Assembly: GCA_015056735.1 (NCBI GenBank)
Contig: SVFT01000009.1
Span: 1-64,000 of the forward strand
Source: Lachnospiraceae bacterium
GTDB taxonomy: Bacteria; Bacillota; Clostridia; Lachnospirales; Lachnospiraceae
Direction of reading: 5' to 3'
Length of the DNA stretch: 64,000 bases
The notes under the pieces were generated by a model that was not told where the DNA came from, ran no database searches, and saw only the letters and a list, made by a program, of their open reading frames with translations. Made by a program: the position numbers and the translations under genes. Below, piece after piece: positions 9,055 to 17,735 of the stretch (position 1 is the stretch's first letter; each line of letters opens with the position of its first letter).

Positions 9055-10413
9055 ATGAAGAAGCTGGAGACATTTAAAAGACTGATCTTACTCGGCATGT
9101 CTTCCATCTGTATCGCATTGCAGTTACTCACTTACACGGCCACCTGGTACGGGTACTACGCTGATCAGATGTACTTGAAGTTCTACTTTAAGGGACATCT
9201 TTTGATGCTCTTCGTGTATGTGATGCTTTTGTTCTTTTTCTCGCAGATGTATGGCGGGATGAAGATCGGTTATCTGCGCTCCGGCGAAGTGATGTTTTCC
9301 CAGATCTTTGCGACGATCTGCGTGAACGTGATCACCTATCTGCAGATGTGTCTGATGGTACGTGGTTTTCTGAACGCTTTTCCGCTTTTGCAGATGACGG
9401 TGGCAGAGGGCGCAATCATCGTGGTGTGGGCGTTTGTCAGCTCCGCACTCTATAAGAAGATCTTCGCGCCGCGCAATCTTCTGATCATTCATGGGGACCG
9501 CCCCATCGACTATATCATCGAGAAGTTCAATACCCGTAAGGACAAGTACCACATCAGTGCAAACGTGCACGTCAACATCGGTCTTCCCGCGATCTGTGAG
9601 AACGCAAGGAAGTACGATGCCGTCGTGCTGTGGGACATCCCGACGGAGTATCGCAACAAGATCTATAAGTTCTGTTTCAGTGAGGGCATCCGTGTTTACA
9701 TTATGCCCAAGATCAGCGACATTCTGGTAAAAAGTGCGGACCAGCTCCATCTGTTTGATTCTCCGATCCTGCTTACAAGGGAGTATGTGCTGAGCTTTGA
9801 AAAGCGTCTGATGAAGCGTATCATCGATCTTGTCTGCTCGATCATCCTGATCGTGCTCTCGTCGCCGTTTATGCTTCTGACCGCGATCGCGATCAAGCTC
9901 TATGACGGCGGCCCGGTGCTCTATAAGCAGATCCGCTGCACACGTGATATGCGGGAGTTCTATATCTTGAAATTCCGCAGCATGCGCGTCGATGCGGAGA
10001 AGGACGGCGTGGCAAGACTTGCGAGCAAGCATGACGACCGCATCACACCGATCGGCCGGTTCATCCGCGCGGTTCGTATCGATGAGCTGCCGCAGCTTTT
10101 CAATATCTTAAAGGGTGATATGACATTCATCGGCCCGCGGCCGGAACGTCCGGAGATCATCAGGCAGTATCTGGAAGACATGCCGGAATTTATCTACAGA
10201 ACAAAAGTAAAAGCCGGACTTGCGGGCTATGCGCAGGTATACGGCAAGTACAATACGACACCGTATGACAAGCTTAAGCTTGATCTTTTCTATATTCTGA
10301 ACTATTCAGTATGGCTTGATATCAAGCTGATGATGCTGACGCTCAAGATCCTCTTCAAACCGGAGAGCACCGAAGGCGTGGAGCAGAGCCAGACGACAGC
10401 ATTAAAACAATAG
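9055..10413 (+). CDS. WbaP/EpsE-type polyprenyl-phosphate hexose-1-phosphate transferase
   Basis: This 452-residue protein is a polyisoprenyl-phosphate sugar-1-phosphate transferase that starts lipid-linked repeat synthesis at the membrane. It has about four N-terminal membrane helices, a central CoA-binding-like domain, a further helix, and the C-terminal catalytic domain (about residue 255 onward). That domain contains KRIIDLVCS, YKQIRCTRDMREFYILKFRSM, the DE motif in RIDELPQLFNILKGDM, and GPRPERPE. This is one of two initiating transferases in the window; the other is the small PglC-type enzyme in cluster B. Confidence 0.92.
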   Translation: MKKLETFKRLILLGMSSICIALQLLTYTATWYGYYADQMYLKFYFKGHLLMLFVYVMLLFFFSQMYGGMKIGYLRSGEVMFSQIFATICVNVITYLQMCLMVRGFLNAFPLLQMTVAEGAIIVVWAFVSSALYKKIFAPRNLLIIHGDRPIDYIIEKFNTRKDKYHISANVHVNIGLPAICENARKYDAVVLWDIPTEYRNKIYKFCFSEGIRVYIMPKISDILVKSADQLHLFDSPILLTREYVLSFEKRLMKRIIDLVCSIILIVLSSPFMLLTAIAIKLYDGGPVLYKQIRCTRDMREFYILKFRSMRVDAEKDGVARLASKHDDRITPIGRFIRAVRIDELPQLFNILKGDMTFIGPRPERPEIIRQYLEDMPEFIYRTKVKAGLAGYAQVYGKYNTTPYDKLKLDLFYILNYSVWLDIKLMMLTLKILFKPESTEGVEQSQTTALKQ

Positions 10414-10447
10414 TGAAAACATTGACAGAAACAGTAGGAAGAATGCC

Positions 10448-11350
10448 ATGACCCGTAAGGAATGGATGAACGAAGGCATAGACCTTCGGCTGGAAGCGCT
10501 GCTTCTTAAAAAGAAATGCATATGGCTGATCGTCGGACTTGTGGGCGGCGCGATCCTGGCAGCAGGTCTTTACTTCCTGACGCACGTCGTGTATGCGCCC
10601 GCGCGTGAGTACGAAGCGGTCTCCAAGCTCTATCTGACCTTTGCGACGGATGAGAACGGGGATGTGTATCAGTATTACAACGGCTATACCTGGAACGATC
10701 TGATGCAGACGGAGCCGATCATGGACCCGATCCTTCAGGCGGCTTCCGCATTCGATGCATCCGAAGTTGAGAAAAGTGTGAAGGCTGATATTCTGTCGGA
10801 TATCCGCGTTCTGACACTGACGGTTCGAAGCCATGATCCTGCATTGACGGACACCGTGATCCGTGCGGCGGAAGAGTCGGTCGTCGCATTCGGCGATTCG
10901 ATGCAGGAATTCACCGGGATCAAGGTGATCGACCACGGCAAGGCATCTCTCGTGATCGCTGAGAACGAGACGTTCCGTGCAGCGGCTGCAGGCGGCGTGA
11001 TCGGGCTGATCGCAGTATGTCTGATCCTCGCGTTCCTTCGTACGATCGATGCGGCTGTGTATGTACCGACCGACTTTGAAAAGCTGTTTGGGATCCCTGT
11101 ATTGGATGTAACCTTTACCGGTGATCATGGCGCAGATGCCTATGCTTCCCTGATCGGCCGAAAGGAAGAGCCGGTAGTCCCGGGAGAGGGAAGTATCATT
11201 CGGATCCCCTACGGAACGGGTAATGTCAAAAAGATGGACCGCATCATCAAAGATGCGGCTCTGGCGGGAAATGCGATTCAGGGTGCCGTGATCGAGAATG
11301 CGGACTACAGCCTTTATAAAGCATATTTTGCCGGCAGGAAAACGGAGTGA
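10448..11350 (+). CDS. Wzz/CpsC-type polysaccharide copolymerase with kinase-like tail
   Basis: This 300-residue chain-length regulator has a membrane helix at about residues 27-50, an extracytoplasmic domain, and a second helix at about 178-198. The cytosolic tail begins IDAAVYVPTDFEKLFGIPVLDV, like the linker to a BY-kinase. It ends GNAIQGAVIENADYSLYKAYFAG, resembling the end of such kinases, but it has no Walker A or B motif. No separate tyrosine kinase or phosphatase gene is in the window. It is probably a copolymerase working with the EpsG-like polymerase. Confidence 0.78.
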   Translation: MTRKEWMNEGIDLRLEALLLKKKCIWLIVGLVGGAILAAGLYFLTHVVYAPAREYEAVSKLYLTFATDENGDVYQYYNGYTWNDLMQTEPIMDPILQAASAFDASEVEKSVKADILSDIRVLTLTVRSHDPALTDTVIRAAEESVVAFGDSMQEFTGIKVIDHGKASLVIAENETFRAAAAGGVIGLIAVCLILAFLRTIDAAVYVPTDFEKLFGIPVLDVTFTGDHGADAYASLIGRKEEPVVPGEGSIIRIPYGTGNVKKMDRIIKDAALAGNAIQGAVIENADYSLYKAYFAGRKTE

Positions 11351-11353
11351 CCG

Positions 11354-12136
11354 ATGGAACTACAGCTTCTGATCTCCGCGGTGAACGCAGATCCCGCGGC
11401 TTTGATCCGCAAAATGAATATCCGCTCCGATGCCGTATTGGTGAATCAGTGCGGGAAGGTTTCCTATGAAGAGCTTTCGACAGAGGGCTATACCGTACGC
11501 GTTTTTTCTTTTGACGAAAAGGGCGTCGGGCTTTCGAGAAATAACGCTTTGATGCGGGCAGATAGGGATATCTGCTTGTTTTCGGATGAAGATATCGTCT
11601 ATGCGGATGACTACCGCACGAAGGTGCTGGATGCATTTGAAAAGCATCCCGATGCGGACATGATCCTTTTTAACGTGGATGTGTGCGAAGCACGTCGGAC
11701 GTATCACATCGACCATGAACACCGGGTGGGGCGCCATAACTGCGGGCGCTACGCTGCGTACAGCATGGCACTTCGGACTAAGGTGATGCACGATAAGAAC
11801 GTGCACTTTTCGCTTCTGTTCGGAGGCGGTGCGAAGTATTCAAACGGCGAGGACAGCCTGTTTATTCTGGATTGCCTCAGGGCAGGCATGAAGATCGTGG
11901 CGGTGCCCGTTACAATCGGCGCGGAAGAGGAGCGGGAATCCACCTGGTTTTCCGGCTACCATGAGAAGTTCTTTTTTGACAGAGGTGTTCTGTATGAGCA
12001 CCTGTACGGAAGGCTGGCCAAGGTCCTGTCTCTCCGTTTTCTGCTTGCACACCGCAAGGTGATGTGCAGAGAGATCCCGGTATCCAAGGCGTACCGGCTG
12101 ATGTGCGAGGGCTTAAAAGAAGCGCGCGCAAGGTAG
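11354..12136 (+). CDS. GT2-like glycosyltransferase
   Basis: This 260-residue protein lies 3 bp after the copolymerase gene. It resembles a divergent GT-A enzyme: GVGLSRNNALMRADRDICLFSDEDIVY supplies the donor-site and DxD-like (SDEDI) region. GGGAKYSNGEDSLFILDCL has the ED acceptor/catalytic motif common in GT2. The classical N-terminal SVIVPxYN is degenerate (LLISAVNADP). It probably transfers a sugar within the cluster A repeat unit. Confidence 0.72.
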   Translation: MELQLLISAVNADPAALIRKMNIRSDAVLVNQCGKVSYEELSTEGYTVRVFSFDEKGVGLSRNNALMRADRDICLFSDEDIVYADDYRTKVLDAFEKHPDADMILFNVDVCEARRTYHIDHEHRVGRHNCGRYAAYSMALRTKVMHDKNVHFSLLFGGGAKYSNGEDSLFILDCLRAGMKIVAVPVTIGAEEERESTWFSGYHEKFFFDRGVLYEHLYGRLAKVLSLRFLLAHRKVMCREIPVSKAYRLMCEGLKEARAR

Positions 12137-12164
12137 TCTTTTTATCATAGAGTAAGGAACCGAT

Positions 12165-13250
12165 ATGATACCATACATTGTCCTGGCAATCGTGTGTATT
12201 GCCGTTTCGACACAAATCAGAAAGCAGGAAGATGCGGGAATGGGCTTGCTGACAAGGCAGCAGGCGCAAGGCCGTGTGTGCCTGCTTGCTCTTTTTCTGC
12301 TGCTTTTCGGACTCTCGGTGTGTCGGTACATGGTCGGAAACGATTATCCGCGGTATCTGGAATTCTTTCATCTGATCCCGCTTGATCAGGTCGTGCCGAC
12401 GGAGTTTGGCTTTAACTATATCGTACTGTTTATGCAGTTTTTATTTGGAGAGGATGCATCGCTTTCGATTTTTGCACTGTTCGCGTTTGTGACCGTATTT
12501 TTTATGCTGAAAGCGGTCTATGACCAGAGTGAGGACTTTACGGCATCGTTCTTCCTTTTTTTGATGCTTGGCTACTATTTCAACAGTATGAACACGGTAC
12601 GTTACTATGTCGCATGGGCTGTGGCACTGTGGTCGATGAAGTTCGTTCTGAAAGGGCAGTACGGCAAGTTCGTCCTTGCGATCCTGCCGGCGGCGACGAT
12701 CCACAAATCGGTGCTCGTCGTGATCCCGGTCTATATACTCTGTAACATGGCCTGGAAAGCGTGGTTCTACGCGCTTCTTGCGGTCGCGGGCGTTCTGGCG
12801 TACGTATTCCAAAGCTACGTACTAAAAGCGATCCTGCTCGTTTATTCCAGTTATGAGAACACGTCATACTTAGACGGCGGGACGTCGCTGATCAACGTGC
12901 TTCGGATCGCAGCTGTTTTAGTGCTCTCCCTGATCTGCTACAAATGGGCGATCAAAGACAATGTGCAGAACAGGCTTTATTTTCACTTAAATATTCTGGC
13001 GCTTCTTTTATATACCTGCGGATCGTTCATTCCCGAGATCTCGCGCATCGGATACTACCTGACAGCCGGGCACATTTTTCTCATCCCGAGCATGATCCGG
13101 CGGATCCCGCAGCCGGCTTTGCGAAAAGGTGCAACGGCCCTGACGGCGATCGCAGCCGTGTTCTATTTTGCAATGTACCTTATAAAGGCACAGGACCTGC
13201 TGGTCCGCGTCGTGCCGTATCATACATGGATCTTTCCGGGAGAGGTGTAA
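12165..13250 (+). CDS. EpsG-family membrane protein, probable repeat-unit polymerase
   Basis: This 361-residue, about ten-helix protein has the EpsG layout: a short N-terminal helix, a conserved CRYMVGNDYPRYLEFF segment (RxxxGxDYxxY) in the first outer loop, and YYFNSMNTVRYYVAWAV in the middle. EpsG proteins act as Wzy-like polymerases of lipid-linked repeats on the outer face. It sits among glycosyltransferases and close to the Wzz-like gene, which supports the polymerase role for cluster A. Confidence 0.8.
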   Translation: MIPYIVLAIVCIAVSTQIRKQEDAGMGLLTRQQAQGRVCLLALFLLLFGLSVCRYMVGNDYPRYLEFFHLIPLDQVVPTEFGFNYIVLFMQFLFGEDASLSIFALFAFVTVFFMLKAVYDQSEDFTASFFLFLMLGYYFNSMNTVRYYVAWAVALWSMKFVLKGQYGKFVLAILPAATIHKSVLVVIPVYILCNMAWKAWFYALLAVAGVLAYVFQSYVLKAILLVYSSYENTSYLDGGTSLINVLRIAAVLVLSLICYKWAIKDNVQNRLYFHLNILALLLYTCGSFIPEISRIGYYLTAGHIFLIPSMIRRIPQPALRKGATALTAIAAVFYFAMYLIKAQDLLVRVVPYHTWIFPGEV

Positions 13251-13251
13251 C

Positions 13252-14052
13252 GTGATCCGATTCAGCATCATTGTTGTCTGCTTAAACGCAGGCGAAGAAC
13301 TTCATAAGACGATCGGAAGCGTATTGGAGCAGACGTTTGACGACTACGAGATTGTCGTCAAGGACGGCGGCTCGACGGACGGATCGGTTGAGAAGATCGC
13401 AGAGAATGAGAAGATCCGTGTGATTAGAAAGCCGGATACAAGCCTCTATGATGCGATGAACCAGGCGATCGATGAGGCTCAGGGCGAGTATCTGCTCTTT
13501 TTAAACTGCGGTGACTATCTTTATGACCGCAATGTCCTGATGAATGTGAGCGCATGCCTTCCGGCTGATGCTGCAAGGAGCGTGAAGATCGCGTATGGCA
13601 ACATCTATAACAGAACCGTGGAAAGCGCGATCATGTCCAATCCCAGGATCGATGCGTTTGCTTGCTATCGAAACATTCCGTGCCATCAGGCATGCTTTTA
13701 CGAAAATAAACTGATGAAAGAGCGGCGATATAACCCGGCGTACCGTGTGCGTGCGGATTACGATCATTTCCTCGGATGCTTCTTTGAAGAGGGGATCCGG
13801 CCGCTTTACCTGCCGCTTTTTATCGCATCGTATGAGGGCGGCGGCTTTTCCGAGACGGAGGCGAATATCCGCCGGTCCAAAGAAGAGCACAAGGAGATCA
13901 CGGCGCATTATATGTCGCGCCTGCAGATCGTTTGGTATAAGTTCCTGCTGCTTCTGACACTTGCGCCACTTCGAACAAGGATCGCGCAGAATCCGAAGCT
14001 TTCCGGCGCGTACAATGCACTGAAATCAAAGCTTTACAGACATCGGGGGTAG
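13252..14052 (+). CDS. GT2 family glycosyltransferase
   Basis: This 266-residue enzyme starts with GTG one base after the preceding TAA, with a GGGAGAGG ribosome site inside the end of the previous gene. SIIVVCLNAGEELHKTIGSV, VVKDGGSTDGS and LLFLNCGDYLYD (an NxGD variant of the DxD site) are seen. This motif set is typical of WcaA/WbbD-like transferases with short EPS loci. No membrane segment is obvious. Sugar specificity is unknown. Confidence 0.85.
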   Translation: MIRFSIIVVCLNAGEELHKTIGSVLEQTFDDYEIVVKDGGSTDGSVEKIAENEKIRVIRKPDTSLYDAMNQAIDEAQGEYLLFLNCGDYLYDRNVLMNVSACLPADAARSVKIAYGNIYNRTVESAIMSNPRIDAFACYRNIPCHQACFYENKLMKERRYNPAYRVRADYDHFLGCFFEEGIRPLYLPLFIASYEGGGFSETEANIRRSKEEHKEITAHYMSRLQIVWYKFLLLLTLAPLRTRIAQNPKLSGAYNALKSKLYRHRG

Positions 14053-14055
14053 AGG

Positions 14056-15411
14056 ATGAAGGTTCTGTGGCTATGCAATATCATGCTGCCTGTCATCGCA
14101 CAGGCACTGGGACTCCCCGCCAGCAACAAGGAAGGGTGGCTCTCCGGTATCGCAGGCAAGATGGTAAGGTCTGCGGGTGAGCCGGGTGCGCCCGATCTGT
14201 CGATCTGTTTTCCGATCGATCCGCATATGGCGCGGACCCTGCAGGGCAGACAGCTGCCGTCATTTGCCGCATATGCGAACGGCCTGCTTGTGGGCAAAGC
14301 GTGCGGGCTTCGGTTCTACGGCTTTGAAGAGAATACACTGATGCCGGAAGTTTACGATGCAAAGGTGGAGAAGTACTTGAAGCGGATCATCTCGGATGTG
14401 GAGCCGGATGTGGTGCACTGCTTCGGTACCGAATATCCGCATACACTTGCGATGACGCGCGCTTTTAACCGCCCGAAGCGAACACTCATCGGGATCCAGG
14501 GACTATGCAGTGTCTACGCGGACGAGTTCATGGCAGATCTGCCGCTTAGCGTACAGTGGCGCGTCACGCCCAGAGATTTCCTTCGTCATGACAGCCTCAG
14601 GCAGCAGCAGAAAAAATACAGAAAGCGTGGCGAATATGAGATCGAAGCGCTGCAGAATGCGGGGCATGTGACGGGACGCACGGACTGGGACCGCTACTGG
14701 ACACATACCTATAATCCGAATGCACAGTATCATTTTATGAATGAGACGCTTCGTTCCAATTTCTATCAGCATGAAGCGAAATGGACATACAGCGATACGA
14801 ACCCGTACAGTATATTTGTCAGTCAGGGCAACTATCCGATCAAGGGGCTTCACTATCTTCTGTGGGCGCTCCCGAAGATCCTGGAACAATATCCCGATAC
14901 GCATGTGTATGTGGCGGGAGACCGTGTCACGAGGAACGATACGTTTGTTGATTTCCTGAAGCTGTCCGGTTATGGGCTTTACTTAAAGATGTTCCTTATT
15001 ATGAAGCGGATGCGTCATGCGGTGACGTTCCTTGGAAAGCTCACTGCGGAAGAGATGCGGCAGCAGTTCTTGAGCTGTCACGTCTTTGTCTCGCCCTCTT
15101 CGATCGAGAATTCACCGAATTCCGTCGGAGAAGCGATGCTGCTTGGCGTTCCCGTCATCAGCTCGGATGTGGGCGGTGTCCACAATATGCTCAAGGACGG
15201 CGAAGAAGGATGGCTGTATCCGAAGTCGGATACGGATGCGCTCGCAAAGCGGATCCTCTACGTGTTTGATCAGGCGAACCATGCAAAGATCCTGGCAACG
15301 GGGGTTCGTGCATCTGTCCATGCGGCCAAGACGCATGATCCGAAAACGAATTACGACCGCCTTTTAGAGATCTATCGCGAGATCGCGGGCGTAAAAGAGA
15401 CAACGGTATGA
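14056..15411 (+). CDS. GT4 family glycosyltransferase
   Basis: This 451-residue GT-B retaining glycosyltransferase has a long N-terminal domain with LWLCNIMLPVIAQALGLP. The C-terminal nucleotide-sugar domain includes SQGNYPIKGLHYLLWALP and the E-x7-E motif in SPSSIENSPNSVGEAMLLGVPVISSDVGG. Its stop overlaps the ATG of the next GT4 gene (ATGA), implying coupling. Donor unknown. Confidence 0.87.
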   Translation: MKVLWLCNIMLPVIAQALGLPASNKEGWLSGIAGKMVRSAGEPGAPDLSICFPIDPHMARTLQGRQLPSFAAYANGLLVGKACGLRFYGFEENTLMPEVYDAKVEKYLKRIISDVEPDVVHCFGTEYPHTLAMTRAFNRPKRTLIGIQGLCSVYADEFMADLPLSVQWRVTPRDFLRHDSLRQQQKKYRKRGEYEIEALQNAGHVTGRTDWDRYWTHTYNPNAQYHFMNETLRSNFYQHEAKWTYSDTNPYSIFVSQGNYPIKGLHYLLWALPKILEQYPDTHVYVAGDRVTRNDTFVDFLKLSGYGLYLKMFLIMKRMRHAVTFLGKLTAEEMRQQFLSCHVFVSPSSIENSPNSVGEAMLLGVPVISSDVGGVHNMLKDGEEGWLYPKSDTDALAKRILYVFDQANHAKILATGVRASVHAAKTHDPKTNYDRLLEIYREIAGVKETTV

Positions 15412-16589
15412 AACTGACTTTTGTATCCAATTATATCAATCATCACCAGATCCCTGTATCGAATGCGCTTTATGATTCACTTGGGGCCGATTATACATTC
15501 GTGCAGACGGAGCCGATGGAAGAAGAGCGGCGCGCGATGGGCTGGAACGACGAAGTCTCTGCGCTTCCGTATCTGAAATATGCGTATGAGACGCCGGAAG
15601 AGTGCCGGCGCCTGATCATGGACAGCGACATTGTCGTCTTTGGCGGCACGGAAGAGGAGCGCTATATCGAGGAGCGTCTGCAGGCCGGCAGGATCACGAT
15701 CCGCTACAGCGAGCGGCTCTACCGCGAGGGACAGTGGAAGGCCATCTCGCCGCGCGGCCTTTTGAAAAAATATCACGACCACACACGTTACCGCAATGCG
15801 CCGGTGTATCTGCTTTGCGCAGGTGCGTATGTGGCATCGGATTTTCACATTGTGCGTGCGTATCCGGATAAGATGTTCCGTTGGGGATATTTCACCGAGA
15901 CGAAGCACTACGATGTGGATAAGCTGCTCGCAGAAAAAGGAAGCCGGAAAAGCGGCACATTGGAGATCCTCTTTGCGGGCAGGTTCCTGCCTTTAAAACA
16001 TCCGCAGTACGCGATCTTCCTTGCGGAAGAATTAAAGAAAAGGGATATTCCGTTCCACCTGACGATGGTCGGCGGCGGAGAGATGGACGAGTGGCTTCGA
16101 AGCGATGTGCGCCTTCGCGGACTGAATGATATCGTGTTTTTTACGGGATTTAAACGTCCGGAAGAGGTGCGCTCCTATATGGAACGCGCGGATATCTTCC
16201 TGATGACGAGCAACTACTTAGAAGGCTGGGGTGCTGTCATCAACGAAGCGATGAACAGCGGCTGCGCAGTCCTTGCGGATGCCAAGATCGGCGCGGTGCC
16301 GTTCCTTGTAAGGCACGGCGTAAGCGGCATGGTCTATGCGGACGGGAATAGTGCGGAGTTTTTAAAGCTTGGCACAGCGCTTGCAACCGATGCCTCTCTT
16401 CGGGAGAAGATCGCGCGAAATGCGTACCGGACGATCACGGAAGCATGGAATCCGGAGGAAGCGGCAAAGCGATTGCTTCTCTTTGCGGAGGGACTTCTCT
16501 TTGGAGAAGTTGTGGCGGCAAAGGACGGGCCTTTAAGCCCGGCGCCTGTGATATGGCCGCACGCCGGTTATCAATACGTCAGACGATGA
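15408..16589 (+). CDS. GT4 family glycosyltransferase
   Basis: This 393-residue GT-B enzyme starts MKLTFVSNYINHHQIPVSN, typical of GT4 transferases in EPS loci. The C-terminal domain has LFAGRFLPLKHPQYAI, a GGGEMDEWL turn, and TSNYLEGWGAVINEAMNSGCAVLADAKIGA carrying the EGWG/E pair of the E-x7-E motif. It overlaps the previous GT4 by 4 bp. It probably adds a sugar to the cluster A repeat. Confidence 0.87.
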   Translation: MKLTFVSNYINHHQIPVSNALYDSLGADYTFVQTEPMEEERRAMGWNDEVSALPYLKYAYETPEECRRLIMDSDIVVFGGTEEERYIEERLQAGRITIRYSERLYREGQWKAISPRGLLKKYHDHTRYRNAPVYLLCAGAYVASDFHIVRAYPDKMFRWGYFTETKHYDVDKLLAEKGSRKSGTLEILFAGRFLPLKHPQYAIFLAEELKKRDIPFHLTMVGGGEMDEWLRSDVRLRGLNDIVFFTGFKRPEEVRSYMERADIFLMTSNYLEGWGAVINEAMNSGCAVLADAKIGAVPFLVRHGVSGMVYADGNSAEFLKLGTALATDASLREKIARNAYRTITEAWNPEEAAKRLLLFAEGLLFGEVVAAKDGPLSPAPVIWPHAGYQYVRR

Positions 16590-16646
16590 ATATGAAGATC
16601 ATGGCGGCAGGATGACGCAGACCATGATCTCAGAAAACATGAAGTT

Positions 16647-17720
16647 ATGAATAATCACAGAATTTATGTGTGTCACACCTTTTATCATATTTACGTGACA
16701 CTCTTAAAAGAATTTCATATGCCGGATGAGGAAAAGGGCAAGGCAGACATCGTTCTGTCCAATATCTCATCCGATCTCTTCCCGCTTGCAAAGCGTCTTG
16801 AAGAGAGCGGCGTATTCGGGCATGTATACAAGATGGAGGAGAAGAAGGAATCCTTCTTTCCGGAGCTTGCAAAGTACCGGAAGTCGTACAACAACATCGT
16901 GCGGCACCTTGTGAACAGGATCATTTTTACAAAGAAGCTTGCAAGGCTTGAAGAGCCGTTCGTGCCGGTCGACTTTCGTGCATACAAAGATGTGTACGTG
17001 TACTGCGACAGCGATCCGATCGGATATTACTTAAATTACAAGCATATATACTATCATGCGCTCGAGGACGGCCTGGACTGCCTGAAATACCTCGATGCCG
17101 CATATTACGATAACCGCGGACACTTCAAACTGAAGGCGTGGCTGTCGGCGCGGAACATCATCTTCATCCAGAACGGGTACGGCAAGTACTGTCTCGACAT
17201 GGAAGTAAATGATCTGTCGTGCCTTCGGCGCAGTGCTTCGAACTATAAAGTGGTACCGCGTAAGCCCTTGGAGAGCGGTCTTACGAAGGAACAGAAGATG
17301 ACGATGCTTCGCGTCTTTATGGAAGATGCGGATGAGTTTATGAAGGATCTTGTAGAAAAGGCGGCCGGAAGGGAATGTATCCTGTTCCTGACGATGCCGC
17401 ATCCGCAGGATGAAGAGATCCGCAAGCGTATCTGCAAGGATATCCTGCGCGACCACTGTCAGGGGTATCATACGGTGATCAAGCCGCACCCGAGAGACCT
17501 CATTGACTATGCGGCGCTCTGTCCGGAGTGCACGGTGATCAAAGGGAAATTCCCGATCGAAGTGATGAACTTTATGGAGGGCATCAAGTTCAAACGCGCC
17601 CTTTCCATCGCAACGACGGCGATCGATACACTTGACTTTTGCGAAGAAAAGGTTAATCTTGGAGAGAGTTTCTGGGATGCTTATGAAGATCCCGCACTGC
17701 ACAACTGGCAGAAAATCTGA
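16647..17720 (+). CDS. GT52/polysialyltransferase-like glycosyltransferase
   Basis: This 357-residue protein resembles bacterial sialyltransferases of the GT52/poly-ST superfamily. It starts RIYVCHTFYHIYVTLLKE. The acidic motif E140-D141-G142 (YYHALEDGLD) and the HP motif H281-P282 (VIKPHPRD) are the two signatures shared by those families. S320 with T323/T324 (LSIATT) fits the C-terminal Ser/Thr motif. If the assignment holds, the donor would be a CMP-nonulosonate, which the pseudaminic-acid genes of cluster B could supply. It stands apart from the GT4 enzymes around it. Confidence 0.65.
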   Translation: MNNHRIYVCHTFYHIYVTLLKEFHMPDEEKGKADIVLSNISSDLFPLAKRLEESGVFGHVYKMEEKKESFFPELAKYRKSYNNIVRHLVNRIIFTKKLARLEEPFVPVDFRAYKDVYVYCDSDPIGYYLNYKHIYYHALEDGLDCLKYLDAAYYDNRGHFKLKAWLSARNIIFIQNGYGKYCLDMEVNDLSCLRRSASNYKVVPRKPLESGLTKEQKMTMLRVFMEDADEFMKDLVEKAAGRECILFLTMPHPQDEEIRKRICKDILRDHCQGYHTVIKPHPRDLIDYAALCPECTVIKGKFPIEVMNFMEGIKFKRALSIATTAIDTLDFCEEKVNLGESFWDAYEDPALHNWQKI

Positions 17721-17735
17721 TAGTCGGAGCATAAT

